NCBI RefSeq assembly: GCF_052118625.1
Contig: NZ_JBQKGW010000004.1
Location: forward strand, 132,455-196,454
Length of the DNA: 64,000 nucleotides
Source: Porcincola sp945869225
Lineage (GTDB): Bacteria; Bacillota; Clostridia; Lachnospirales; Lachnospiraceae
Direction of reading: 5' to 3'
Of the stretch, positions 43,618-52,105 are shown one piece after another (the first letter of the stretch is position 1; the number at the start of each line of letters is the position of its first letter). The position numbers were made by a program, and so were the translations under genes. The notes beneath the pieces are model-generated. The model worked only from the letters and a program-made list of their open reading frames with translations, searched no databases and was not told where the DNA came from.

Positions 43618-45051
43618 TTACCTGGCCTGAATCACATACATCATATTCGTCATGTTGCCCTCGCCCCGGACCTCGTTGTTCGCGGGATCTCCGGCTGTGA
43701 TGACAACCATATCTCCGGAGCTGACGAGCTTATCCCGCTCAACCACATACATCGCGTGCGAAACAATATTCTCGGGAGAGTCCTCCTGATATCCTTTCAC
43801 CGGAAGAACGCCCCAGTCCAGCTGCATCTGATGCAGCGCCCGGTCATTCGGAGACACGGCATAGATCGGCTGTGTCGGCCGCAGGTTGGAAACCAGCCGC
43901 GCCGAGAAACCGGACATCGTCGGAATCACCAGCGCCTTTGCATCAACATTCGCCGCCGTGCGGACCGCCCCGACACCGACAGCGCTCGATACGCTGTGTT
44001 TTCCTTCCAGTTTTTTAAACTCAGGAATCCGGTATTCATAGAACGGCTCCGTGGACTCGCAGATATGCACCATCATCTTCACGGCCTCGACCGGGTACTT
44101 TCCGGCAGCCGTCTCTCCGGACAGCATGATGGCATCGGTGGACTGCATGATGGCCGTCGCCACATCCGTCACCTCCGCCCGGGTCGGACGCGGATTGCGG
44201 ATCATCGAATCCAGCATCTGTGTCGCCACGATGACCGGCTTATAGGCAGCATTCACCTTCTCGATGATCATCTTCTGGATGTGCGGAACCTCCCAGGCCG
44301 GAATCTCGACGCCCATGTCACCGCGTGCAACCATCACACCGTCTGCTTCCTGGATGATCTCGTCGATGTTCCGGATCCCCTCCTGGCTCTCCACCTTCGC
44401 GATGATATGAACATCCTCCGCGTGATGCTGCCTGAGCAGATCCCGGATCTCCCGGATATTCTCCGCACTTCTGACAAATGAAGCTGCAATGAAGTCGATC
44501 CCCTGCCCGATCCCGAAGAGGATGTCCTGCTTGTCCTTTTCCGTGATGCCCGGGAGGTGAATCTCAACATTCGGGAGGTTGATCCCCTTGCGCTCTCCAA
44601 GCATCCCGCCGTTATCAACCCTGCAGACGACATCTGTATCCGTCGTCTCCTGAACGGTCATGGCAATCAGGCCATCATCAATCAGGACAGTATCCCCTGG
44701 CTTCAGATCCGTTGGAAGCCGGTCATACGTCTGGGAGACGATCTCACTTGTCCCCTCCACGTCTCTTGTCGTCAGTGTGAAGGACTGACCCTCGACAAGC
44801 TCAACCTTTTTACCGCCCTTCAGCAGCTTTGTCCGGATCTCCGGTCCCTTCGTGTCAAGCATGATCGCAATCGGCTTCTTTTTCTCTGCCCGAACCTCCT
44901 TGAGCAGGTCCATCCGTCCCTTGTGTTCCTCATAGCTTCCGTGCGAGAAATTGAACCGTGCCACATCCATACCGGCATCGACAAGCGCACCGAGAATCTC
45001 CTTGCTGTCGGTGCTCGGCCCCATCGTGCATACAATCTTTGTCCGTTTCAT
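43618..45051 (-). CDS. pyk: Pyruvate kinase
   Basis: A 477-residue glycolytic enzyme converting phosphoenolpyruvate and ADP to pyruvate and ATP. Motifs: KIVCTMGPSTDSKE at the N-terminus, ARFNFSHGSYEEH, AIMLDTKGPEIRT, the active-site region IIAKVESQEGIRNIDEI, VARGDMGVEIP, and AIMLSGETAAGKYPVEAV. It lacks the C-terminal phosphohistidine-type extension found in many Firmicute enzymes. The ATG at 45051 follows GGGAGGAAC; the open frame continues 55 codons upstream through the promoter region. An extended -10 (TGGTATACT) lies on the minus strand at about 45135-45143. Confidence 0.95.
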   Translation of the reverse strand: MKRTKIVCTMGPSTDSKEILGALVDAGMDVARFNFSHGSYEEHKGRMDLLKEVRAEKKKPIAIMLDTKGPEIRTKLLKGGKKVELVEGQSFTLTTRDVEGTSEIVSQTYDRLPTDLKPGDTVLIDDGLIAMTVQETTDTDVVCRVDNGGMLGERKGINLPNVEIHLPGITEKDKQDILFGIGQGIDFIAASFVRSAENIREIRDLLRQHHAEDVHIIAKVESQEGIRNIDEIIQEADGVMVARGDMGVEIPAWEVPHIQKMIIEKVNAAYKPVIVATQMLDSMIRNPRPTRAEVTDVATAIMQSTDAIMLSGETAAGKYPVEAVKMMVHICESTEPFYEYRIPEFKKLEGKHSVSSAVGVGAVRTAANVDAKALVIPTMSGFSARLVSNLRPTQPIYAVSPNDRALHQMQLDWGVLPVKGYQEDSPENIVSHAMYVVERDKLVSSGDMVVITAGDPANNEVRGEGNMTNMMYVIQAR

Positions 45052-45270
45052 GCTGAAGTTCCTCCCAGGGATGTCCTTAAACCGCTGCGCAGCGCCGGAT
45101 GCATTCAAACGCCGGGTGCACAGTTTTTTCATATAAGTATACCATGATATGAGTGTCATAAGTACCCTTTGCCACTCATTTATGATTACGCGCGGTTTCG
45201 TTGCTTCGCAACTCACACCGCGCTGCCATAACCGGCATCTCGCATGTTTGTGTACAGGCGGTGCCGGGGT

Positions 45271-45834
45271 TTATGGGCGCTCTTCAAGAAGATATGCCCT
45301 CAAAACTTCCAGCCCGCCGCGCGGCACGCAGTACATCGGGTCATGCCGAAGCACCGCCTGCCAGGTTTCCTCCAGATCAAACCAGCCGGCTGCCTCTACT
45401 TCCTCCTTCTGCAGCTTCAGCTCTGAAAGCGCAACCGGACGGTCGCAGACGTACACAAAGGCAACCTCGTCATCCAGAAATGGTTTTCCGTGGAAGGTTT
45501 CCGTATAGTGGACCCGGAACTTTCCCGCAAACTTCAGCTCCTCTGGTCTGACTGTGATCCCCAGTTCCTCCCGAAGCTCTCGTACAGCCGAGATACGAGG
45601 CTCGTCACCGGCATGGATATGCCCGGCCGATGATGTGTCATACTGCCCCGGAAAGGAATCCTTGTCCATTGCCCGCTTCTGCAGCAGAATCTGGATCCCG
45701 CTTTTTTCCGGCTCCCTCCGGACGGCCCAGATATGTGCCGTCCGGTGTCGGATGCCCTTGTCATGCGCTTCCTGCCGGGATACAGTCTCCCCTGTCGGTC
45801 TTCCCTCCTCGTCTACCACATCAAACATTTCCAT
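45271..45834 (-). CDS. NUDIX hydrolase (isopentenyl-diphosphate isomerase-like subgroup)
   Basis: A 187-residue protein. It begins EMFDVVDEEGRPTGETVSRQ, the pattern of YfcD/Idi-like NUDIX proteins. The box runs GHIHAGDEPRISAVRELREELGI (positions about 73-95; key residues G, D, R-E-L-R-E-E-L-G-I). The first Glu of the GX5E element is Asp here; the metal-binding REXXEE core is intact. It may hydrolyse a nucleoside diphosphate derivative; true Idi activity is not supported, since the Idi cysteine motif is not obvious. AGGAGGGGACAGC precedes the ATG at 45834. The gene lies 220 bp upstream of pyk. Confidence 0.85.
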   Translation of the reverse strand: MEMFDVVDEEGRPTGETVSRQEAHDKGIRHRTAHIWAVRREPEKSGIQILLQKRAMDKDSFPGQYDTSSAGHIHAGDEPRISAVRELREELGITVRPEELKFAGKFRVHYTETFHGKPFLDDEVAFVYVCDRPVALSELKLQKEEVEAAGWFDLEETWQAVLRHDPMYCVPRGGLEVLRAYLLEERP

Positions 45835-46022
45835 TTCCTGCTGTCCCCTCCTCATCCAGTCCGATGCCGCACTGTGCCTCTCAGACGACGTTTGCGCCGA
45901 ATGGGCCGGCGCCTTCTCCTCATGCCGGCCAGTGCCACGTTGTATCGCGGCAAGCAAGCAGGCCGGGCATATGCCATCCATGCCCGGCCTTGCTCTGACA
46001 GATTCTTTTATTCTACCTTTTC

Positions 46023-47501
46023 TCACTCCTTCGGTTCAATCAAGGGTTCCATCGGATTGTCCGGAACCTCCGCTGCCGGAGGGGTATGCGGCTTGTCCTT
46101 CGGGATCACAATATTCATGACCAGCGCAATCACGCACGCAGACACAATACCGGACTCACCGAAGATCAGCTGAATGAACTGCGGGCACTTTGCAAGCACA
46201 CCCGGGGTTGCACCGAGTCCGTAGCCGACGCCAAGGGCTGTCGCGACAATCGAAACATTCCTCGGCGTCAGCGGATCCTTCGTGACAAGCTGCATGCCTG
46301 ACACGATGATGGACGCAAACATCAGAACGGCCGCGCCGCCGAGCACACTGTTCGGCATAATGCTCATCAAAGCTGCCAGCTTCGGAAACAGGCCGCAGAG
46401 CACCAGGAAGATGCCGCCGATCGCAATCGTGAACAGGTTGACGACCTTGTTCAGCGCAACCAGTCCGACATTCTGGCTGAAGGAGGTGTTCGGAAGAACG
46501 CCGAACAGCGCCGCGAAGGAGGATCCGAGACCGTCACAGATGATTCCGCCGGACAGCTCCTTATCGCTCGGTTCACGGTTCATGCCGCCCTCGCAGACGC
46601 CGGAAATATCACCGACCGTCTCGACAGCGGTGACGATGAACATGATCATAACCGGAAGGATCGCCTTCACGTCAAACACCCACTTCACAGGCATCAGCGC
46701 CGGAACCTTGAACCATGCCGCATCTTTCACAGCCTGCCAGTTCAGCACCCAGCTCTTTGTTGCCTCCACGGTCTTACCCGCAGCGTCCGTATAGGTGTAG
46801 GTATGCGGCAGGAAGATCCCCATAATGGCGCAGAGGATGTATCCTGCGATAATTCCGATCAGGATGGAACTCGTGCTGGTAAAGCCCTTCGTCCCATGCT
46901 TGAGCACCAGAATCACGATCAGAACAAAGAATCCGATCAGAAGATTCTCCGGCGAACCGAAGTCCCCGTTCTTGTTGCCGCCGCCAAATGAATTGACCCC
47001 GACGGAGATCAGGGAGAGTCCGATGGACATGACAACGATTCCTGTCACCAGCGGCGGGAAGAACTTCCGGAGCGGCTTCAGAAAGACGCCCAGCACGGCC
47101 TCAAAGATACCACCGACAAAGCTGGCGCCAAGCACCGCACCATATCCGATGACACCGCCGCCCATTGCATTCGCTGCGGAAGTCATCACCCCAATGAATC
47201 CGGAGGATGTCCCCATCACAATCGGAACCCGCCCACCGATCGGTCCGATCGAAAAGACCTGCACCAGTGTCACAATCCCGGCAATCAGCATCGCATTCTG
47301 AAGAAGCGAAACGCGAAGCGCCCCGAAGCCTCCGTCAACCGTCATCCCGCAGATTCCCATCAGAATGATCAGCGGTGTCAGGTTTCCGACAAACATCGCC
47401 AGGACATGCTGCAGGCCGAGCGGAATCGCAATCCGAAGCGGCGGCCGCCCCTCCAGCTGATAGATCAGTTCCTTCCCGGAACCTGAATCGGTCTTATCCA
47501 T
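46023..47501 (-). CDS. NCS2-family nucleobase:cation symporter (xanthine/uracil permease)
   Basis: A 492-residue membrane protein with about 14 helices. It starts with a polar segment and LGLQHVLAMFVGNLTPLII, the NCS2 signature. VGDISGVCEGGMNREPSDKE carries the substrate-site Glu, and LFGVLPNTSFSQNVGLVALN is the hallmark second motif. It imports xanthine, guanine or uracil with protons. The end is proline/glutamate rich. GGGAGGATCATTATA precedes the ATG. It lies 131 bp downstream of the symporter gene, both on the minus strand. No purine riboswitch is visible in the gap. Confidence 0.92.
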   Translation of the reverse strand: MDKTDSGSGKELIYQLEGRPPLRIAIPLGLQHVLAMFVGNLTPLIILMGICGMTVDGGFGALRVSLLQNAMLIAGIVTLVQVFSIGPIGGRVPIVMGTSSGFIGVMTSAANAMGGGVIGYGAVLGASFVGGIFEAVLGVFLKPLRKFFPPLVTGIVVMSIGLSLISVGVNSFGGGNKNGDFGSPENLLIGFFVLIVILVLKHGTKGFTSTSSILIGIIAGYILCAIMGIFLPHTYTYTDAAGKTVEATKSWVLNWQAVKDAAWFKVPALMPVKWVFDVKAILPVMIMFIVTAVETVGDISGVCEGGMNREPSDKELSGGIICDGLGSSFAALFGVLPNTSFSQNVGLVALNKVVNLFTIAIGGIFLVLCGLFPKLAALMSIMPNSVLGGAAVLMFASIIVSGMQLVTKDPLTPRNVSIVATALGVGYGLGATPGVLAKCPQFIQLIFGESGIVSACVIALVMNIVIPKDKPHTPPAAEVPDNPMEPLIEPKE

Positions 47502-47632
47502 TATAATGATCCTCCCTCTCCGTACATGTTTAAATATCTTTCACCTTCTCTCATGATATCAGGATGTTCAGGTATCGTCCAGCGCTTTCTGATTCCGTTT
47601 TCTGATGAAGCGTTCCCAGCTGATACCGGAAC

Positions 47633-49072
47633 TCAGTCCTCCGGATAAGCCGAAGGAGCCGGCGCGGCACCCATTTTCCAGCCAATCAGATTGACCAGGA
47701 AAAATGTCAGCGTTCCGACGCCGCAGCCGAACACGACTGGCAGAATTCCAAGATAGAAGTTGCCGCCGCTGAGTACCTGCCAGATGACAACGCCAATGGT
47801 TCCGGTGATAATGGAGGCGATGCCGGAGGCCCTGACCGCCTTCTTGACGACCATTCCCAGCCCGTATGCGGCAAACGGTCCCGCGCAGCGAATTGCAAAT
47901 GCGAAGGTGTTCATCGTGACAATGTTGACATTGCCGAGCGCAATGAGCGTTGCAACCACAGCGCAGACCACGTTGCACAGCCTGGTATAGAAGATCACCT
48001 TCTTGTCCGGTGCCTTCTTCAGATTCGGATCAATCTTTGTGAAGATGTCATTCATCAGGATCGTGCTCATGCACAGCAGGTTCGAATCTGCCGAAGACAT
48101 CGTCGCCGCAATGATGGATGCCGACACAATCCCGGTGATCACGGCAGGTGCATGGTGATTTGTAACAGCCATCATCGCCGTGTTCGCCTTGTCCGGTGTC
48201 AGTCCCAGCTCGTCCTTCATCGACAGCGCCGCAAGTCCAAGGATAGTCGGGAAGACCGCCATCGCCGCCATCAGAATGGCAGACAGGAAGGAAGCCCCGA
48301 CCGCCGTCTTCTCATCCTTGCAGCTTTCAAAGCGGCTGACCATCTCCGGTCCGGACAGGAAGGTGCAGAAATAGTTGAAGATATAGCCAATGATCGTGAC
48401 CCATCCGATGTGCGTGAAGCTCAGCTGTGAGGCCGGAAGAGCGGCAGAGATCGCGCTCCAGCCGCCGCAGCCCTTCACGACAAAGGGCGTTGCGATTGCA
48501 AGGCCGATCAGGATGATCAGGAACTGAACCATATCGGAAATCTGGTCTGCGATCATGCCGCCGACAGTCGTGTAGATGATTGTGACCGCCGCAGCGATGA
48601 AAACACAGACATTCAGCGGGATGCCTGTCAGAACACTCACAACCGAACCGGAAGCCATGATCTGAGAGGAAGTCAGACAGAATAGCGCCAGCACATTCAG
48701 CACAGCAGTAAAGGTCCCGGACACTGACCCGAACCGCCGGGTTACCACCTCCGGAATCGTCAGTGACATCGTCCTGCGGATTTTCGGCGCAAAATACGCC
48801 AGCGGGATCATCGCAATCGATGCTGCCAGCACGTACCAGATGGCACTCATGCCCCAGGCGCCGAAGGCCTTGGCCGCTACGCCCGTCGTAGATCCGCCGC
48901 CGATGTTGTTTGCCGAAAGCGAAAATGCAACCATGAACAGGCCCATCCGCCTGCCCGCAACCATATAGTCCTCGCTGTCCTTGATCTTCAGCTTGCCGAC
49001 CACCAGGCCGATGACCAGCATGCCGATCAGATAAGCCGCGACGATGATCAGAGATATCACATTCACACTCAT
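47633..49072 (-). CDS. Sodium:solute symporter (SSS) family protein
   Basis: A 479-residue membrane protein with about 13 helices and the LeuT-like fold. It begins SVNVISLIIVAAYLIGMLVI. SEDYMVAGRRMGLFMVAFSL is the SSS signature and is followed by SANNIGGGSTTGVA. The helix 8 sodium-site region is SASIIAATMSSADSNLLCMS. The substrate is not predictable; neighbouring NCS2 and PucR genes make a purine-related or nitrogenous solute possible. GGAGGTAACAGGT precedes the ATG. Confidence 0.88.
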   Translation of the reverse strand: MSVNVISLIIVAAYLIGMLVIGLVVGKLKIKDSEDYMVAGRRMGLFMVAFSLSANNIGGGSTTGVAAKAFGAWGMSAIWYVLAASIAMIPLAYFAPKIRRTMSLTIPEVVTRRFGSVSGTFTAVLNVLALFCLTSSQIMASGSVVSVLTGIPLNVCVFIAAAVTIIYTTVGGMIADQISDMVQFLIILIGLAIATPFVVKGCGGWSAISAALPASQLSFTHIGWVTIIGYIFNYFCTFLSGPEMVSRFESCKDEKTAVGASFLSAILMAAMAVFPTILGLAALSMKDELGLTPDKANTAMMAVTNHHAPAVITGIVSASIIAATMSSADSNLLCMSTILMNDIFTKIDPNLKKAPDKKVIFYTRLCNVVCAVVATLIALGNVNIVTMNTFAFAIRCAGPFAAYGLGMVVKKAVRASGIASIITGTIGVVIWQVLSGGNFYLGILPVVFGCGVGTLTFFLVNLIGWKMGAAPAPSAYPED

Positions 49073-49159
49073 ACCTGTTACCTCCAGTTTTCCTCCGGTT
49101 CTCCTTCAGACTGTTCCCCCGGAAACAGTTCTCTCGATATCGTCTGTCTCCGGAATCTG

Positions 49160-49193
49160 AAAAAGGCAGGGTGGCGTCCCGGCCACCCTGCCT
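49160..49193 (-). terminator. Intrinsic terminator after the D-lactate-type dehydrogenase
   Basis: An 11-bp stem AGGCAGGGTGG/CCACCCTGCCT with an 8-nt loop and U5 on the minus strand, about 155 bp past the stop at 49348. Nothing else is seen in 49073-49347. Confidence 0.85.
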
Positions 49194-49347
49194 CTGCGAC
49201 AGCCTGATTCTATCAAAAGATCAGGTGTGTTTCAAGCATATACATGCAATATCTTTGATAACAATACACAGCTTCTGAATAATTTACGGATCTTACTGTC
49301 CGCGCCCCGGCGAGGCAGGCAGAAGCCGAATTCGGGTTGAAGAGACT

Positions 49348-50334
49348 TCAGTTCAGCTCCGTCCCGGCCTTCTCCCCCTTCAGATAGGCTTCCGCGTTGC
49401 CCAGCGTCGTCTCTGCGATGGCCGTCAGCGCCTCTTCAGTAAAGAAGCCCTGATGCGACGTTACGATCACGTTCGGGAAGGACAGCAGCCTGGACGTGAC
49501 AGAATGCATCATGATGTCGTCCTCATGATTCTCGAAGACGTTGTCCTTCTCCTCCTCATAGACATCCAGCCCGACACCTGAGAATTTTCTTTCACGGATT
49601 CCCTGGATGAGGTCATTGGTGTCGATCAGTCCGCCTCTCGACGTATTGACCAGAATCACACCATCCTTCATCTGATTGATCGTGAAGATATTGATCATAT
49701 GATAGGTTTCCTTCATCAGCGGGCAGTGCAGAGAGATCAGATCGCTCTCACGGAGCAGCTGCTCCAGACTGACATACTCAACAAAATCAAGGCTCTTGTT
49801 CGGATACTTGTCATAGCCCAGCACCCTCATGCCATAGCCCCGGCAGATCCGCGCCATCGCCGCCCCGATCTTGCCGGTTCCGATGATGCCGGCCGTCTTT
49901 CCATAGAAGTTCTTGCCGGTCAGTCCCTGCAGGGAGAAATTGTTCTCCCTCACCCGGATATAGGCCTTGTGGATGTGACGGTTTACCGCGCTCGCCAGCG
50001 TCATCGCCAGCTCCGCGACAGCCTCCGGAGAATATCCCGGCACACGCATCACCTTGATTCCATTCGCCGTTGCAGCCTCAAGATCCACATTGTTATAACC
50101 GGCGCAGCGCATCAGAAGCAGCTTTACCCCTCTGGAGGCCAGAACGCGCAGGGTGTCCGCCCCGGCATTCGCGTTCACAAACGCACACACAGCTTCGCTG
50201 TCTGTCACGTACGCCGCCGTCTTCGGATTCAGCTCTGCCTCCCAGTACTCCAGCTCCAGATCCGGATAATTGGCCTTGATGGCATCAAAGGATTCTGTAT
50301 CATAAGACTTCGCGTCAAAAAATGTAATTCTCAT
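49348..50334 (-). CDS. D-2-hydroxyacid dehydrogenase (D-lactate dehydrogenase-like)
   Basis: A 328-residue NAD-dependent enzyme. It begins RITFFDAKSYDTESFDAI, as in fermentative D-lactate dehydrogenases. The active-site Arg is in NTSRGGLIDTNDL. The NAD site is AGIIGTGKIGAAMARIC, and the Glu/His pair is in GVGLDVYEEEKD and IVTSHQGFFTEEAL. It reduces pyruvate to D-lactate to regenerate NAD. GAGGAGGGCCTGCTT precedes the ATG. It has its own transcription unit with a terminator downstream. Confidence 0.92.
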   Translation of the reverse strand: MRITFFDAKSYDTESFDAIKANYPDLELEYWEAELNPKTAAYVTDSEAVCAFVNANAGADTLRVLASRGVKLLLMRCAGYNNVDLEAATANGIKVMRVPGYSPEAVAELAMTLASAVNRHIHKAYIRVRENNFSLQGLTGKNFYGKTAGIIGTGKIGAAMARICRGYGMRVLGYDKYPNKSLDFVEYVSLEQLLRESDLISLHCPLMKETYHMINIFTINQMKDGVILVNTSRGGLIDTNDLIQGIRERKFSGVGLDVYEEEKDNVFENHEDDIMMHSVTSRLLSFPNVIVTSHQGFFTEEALTAIAETTLGNAEAYLKGEKAGTELN

Positions 50335-50529
50335 AAGCAGGCCCTCCTCTCGACCTGTCTACAGTATGAACCATCTGAAGATAAAAAACTGTTGCTCCGG
50401 CAACAATTCGCAGTGTTTTACTGCGAATTCAATTCTACATGCCCTCCTGACTGATGTCAAATCCAATCACCGCCAGCGACTGCCAGACCAGGATCTGCAA
50501 AACTGATTTTCACTCGCTGATGAGCAGTC

Positions 50530-50595
50530 GCCAGGAGCCATGATCTGCAAGCAAGTCTGCATCATGGCCTCTGGCTCGCCACCTTCACAAAAAAT
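50530..50595 (-). repeat. Dispersed 65-bp hairpin repeat, copy 3
   Basis: Same repeat as at 13978 and 21338, here directly behind the terminator of the first hsp20 gene. In this copy the two arms are CCAGGAGCCATGAT and ATCATGGCCTCTGG with a TGCA extension on each side. Confidence 0.85.
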
Positions 50596-50625
50596 GGGCA
50601 TCCCACTGCGGAATGCCCATTTTTC
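50592..50625 (-). terminator. Intrinsic terminator of hsp20 copy 1
   Basis: An 11-bp stem AAAATGGGCAT/ATGCCCATTTT with an 11-nt loop, T-rich on both sides, about 80 bp past the hsp20 stop. Confidence 0.85.
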
Positions 50626-50703
50626 AAGATACGATTCTTCTCAGTTTCATACAGCCATCGTCCTCAGCCTTTGAGAACACCTCTGTATGGTACAAGCTGC
50701 TGA

Positions 50704-51159
50704 TCAGTTGATTTGAATTACGTGCTTTTTATCTTCAATCTGCTGCTGATCCTTCTTCGGAACCGTCAGACGAAGTACGCCATCCTTGAAGCTTGCATGT
50801 ACATCATCTTCCGTCAGATCCTTACCGACGTAGAAGCTGCGGCATACATTACCAGAATAACGCTCACGACGGATGAAGCGTCCGTTCTCATCCTTCTGAT
50901 CGTTGTTCTCATCCTTCTTTGCTGCAATCGTCAGATAACCATCCTTCAACTCAACAGAAACATGATCCTTGTCGAATCCAGGCAGCTCCACTGCAACTTC
51001 ATATTCCTTCTCGCCTTCCTTGACATCGGTCCTCATGAAGTTTGCGTTCACTCCGCCCATCTTCTCGTCAAACTTTCTTGCCTCTCTGCTCACCGGCCAG
51101 AATCCATCATCAAACCAGTCATCAAACAGATTATCATTAAAAATACTCGGTACTAACAT
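50704..51159 (-). CDS. Hsp20/alpha-crystallin small heat shock protein, copy 1
   Basis: A 151-residue ATP-independent chaperone. The short N-terminus reads LVPSIFNDNLFDDWFDDGFW. The alpha-crystallin domain spans about residues 40-140, with YEVAVELPGFDKDHVSVELK, GRFIRRERYSGNVCRSFYVG, and the signature FKDGVLRLTVPKK. A C-terminal IQIN provides the I-x-I/V oligomerisation motif. AGAGGGG precedes the ATG. It is preceded by a CIRCE element. A paralogue with the same promoter design lies at 63131. Confidence 0.95.
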   Translation of the reverse strand: MLVPSIFNDNLFDDWFDDGFWPVSREARKFDEKMGGVNANFMRTDVKEGEKEYEVAVELPGFDKDHVSVELKDGYLTIAAKKDENNDQKDENGRFIRRERYSGNVCRSFYVGKDLTEDDVHASFKDGVLRLTVPKKDQQQIEDKKHVIQIN

Positions 51160-51177
51160 AAGGCACCCCTCTTTCCA

Positions 51178-51258
51178 TTATGGCAGCCGCCCATTGATGA
51201 ATGACAGCGCCCAGCTCACTGTTCCACGGAATCGGATGATCTGTTGTTCTTCCTTCAT
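51178..51258 (-). other. Possible 26-codon leader ORF ahead of hsp20 copy 1
   Basis: An ATG with GAAGGAAGAAG upstream opens a 26-codon frame beginning KEEQQIIRFRGTVSW and ending shortly before the hsp20 ribosome binding site. It may be a leader peptide or chance. The first part of this untranslated region is similar to that of the second hsp20 gene. Confidence 0.3.
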
Positions 51259-51280
51259 CTTCTTCCTTCGTTCTGACCAT

Positions 51281-51323
51281 GTTATAGCACCGGTTGTTAG
51301 CACTGTCAATAGTTGAGTGCTAA
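51281..51323 (-). promoter_or_regulatory. CIRCE-overlapped promoter of hsp20 copy 1
   Basis: TTGACA and TATAAC are 17 bp apart on the minus strand (51281-51309). The CIRCE inverted repeat TTAGCACTG-9-GAGTGCTAA spans 51297-51323 and covers the -35. It fits repression by HrcA, released on heat shock. Confidence 0.9.
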
Positions 51324-51414
51324 TTTTCTTACAATTTTCTCTGTCCCGCATGACCCAACAAACGATTCATCAAAACGATTCATCAAACCATTGTCTGTCT
51401 GGTCGATTTGCCCC

Positions 51415-51443
51415 TTGCCACATGGAGTCTGAACCGCTATAAT
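51415..51443 (+). promoter_or_regulatory. tRNA-Arg promoter
   Basis: TTGCCA and consensus TATAAT with a 17-bp spacer, 48 bp before the tRNA. Confidence 0.85.
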
Positions 51444-51491
51444 AAGAAAATGCTTACAGGCTTCTAAAGCCTGATGCATCATAACAAGCAC

Positions 51492-51568
51492 GTCTGCGTA
51501 GCTCAGCTGGATAGAGCGACCGCCTCCTAAGCGGTAGGTCAGAGGTTCAAATCCTCCCGTGGACGCCA
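51492..51568 (+). tRNA. tRNA-Arg (anticodon CCT)
   Basis: A 77-nt tRNA with the 3' CCA encoded. The acceptor stem is GTCTGCG/CGTGGAC with G-U pairs, and the D-arm GCTC/GAGC. The anticodon stem ACCGC/GCGGT encloses the loop CTCCTAA, giving anticodon CCU for AGG codons. The T-loop is TTCAAAT. The discriminator base is G. Confidence 0.95.
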
Positions 51569-51577
51569 GATAACAGT

Positions 51578-51615
51578 CCGGAAACCCGCTTAAATATTGG
51601 GTTTCCGGTTTTTTT
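51578..51615 (+). terminator. tRNA-Arg terminator
   Basis: A 10-bp stem CCGGAAACCC/GGGTTTCCGG followed by T7. Confidence 0.9.
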
Positions 51616-51715
51616 CTCCAGCACGTCTTCTTGAATCCAACCTTTTTGTATAACGTCCGGCCAAAGCCAGGCTGCTCCGCGTACCATTGGACAACATCCC
51701 CTGGCTGACCATGCC

Positions 51716-51860
51716 TTGACTGAATATCGCCGATCGGCTATCATTATATCCCTACAACGCGTAGTATCGCCGATCGGCTATAATCTATCCCTGCAGCGTT
51801 CAGTATCGCCGATCGGCTATATCAAAGGACAGTATCCGAATCATATCGTCGTTCGGCGAT
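51716..51860 (+). promoter_or_regulatory. HipBA promoter with four phased operators
   Basis: TTGACT (51716-51721) and TATCAT (51739-51744) are 17 bp apart, and operator 1 fills the spacer. Three copies of TATCGCCGATCGGCTAT start at 51725, 51765 and 51804. A degenerate fourth (TATCGTCGTTCGGCGAT) starts at 51844. Spacings are 40, 39 and 40 bp, so all sites face roughly the same side of the helix. The natural ligand is the HipB-like protein encoded next. Confidence 0.85.
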
Positions 51861-51875
51861 CAACAAGGAGCGAAT

Positions 51876-52100
51876 ATGACAGATCAATCATTTCGAATAA
51901 AAGATGTGGCAGACTTTGGCAAGGCTGTGAAGAACCGGAGAAAAGAACTCGGATACACACAGAAGGATCTCTCTGAGATAACCGGAATTAGTGCCAGCTT
52001 TCTCTCAGACCTTGAAAACGGCAAGGCAACTGTTGAACTGGGGAAGGTTCTGATGGTTGTCAGCTTGCTTGGACTGAACATCTATTGTTCGAAGAGGTGA
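51876..52100 (+). CDS. HipB-like antitoxin / helix-turn-helix repressor
   Basis: A 74-residue protein with a single XRE-type helix-turn-helix: FGKAVKNRRKELGYTQKDLS, then EITGISASFLSDLENGKATV. The C-terminus VVSLLGLNIYCSKR resembles the short tail of HipB-type antitoxins. It should bind and neutralise HipA and repress the operon at the four palindromes upstream. AAGGAGCGAAT precedes the ATG. Its stop lies 5 bp before the hipA start. The region looks more AT-rich by eye than its flanks, consistent with acquisition. Confidence 0.88.
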   Translation: MTDQSFRIKDVADFGKAVKNRRKELGYTQKDLSEITGISASFLSDLENGKATVELGKVLMVVSLLGLNIYCSKR

Positions 52101-52105
52101 CCCTT

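Noticed and set aside
45187..45235. Hairpin GCGCGG...CCGCGC before the NUDIX stop as a terminator
   Set aside because: The inner loop pairing is good but there is no U-tract in either direction, so its role is unclear.
47502..47632. Purine riboswitch ahead of the nucleobase permease
   Set aside because: The 131-bp gap lacks the three-stem layout and conserved loop sequences of purine riboswitches.
51725..51860. Short regularly spaced repeats as a possible CRISPR array
   Set aside because: Only four 17-bp repeats, each palindromic, with about 23-bp gaps, sitting in a promoter next to a DNA-binding protein and without cas genes. They are operators.
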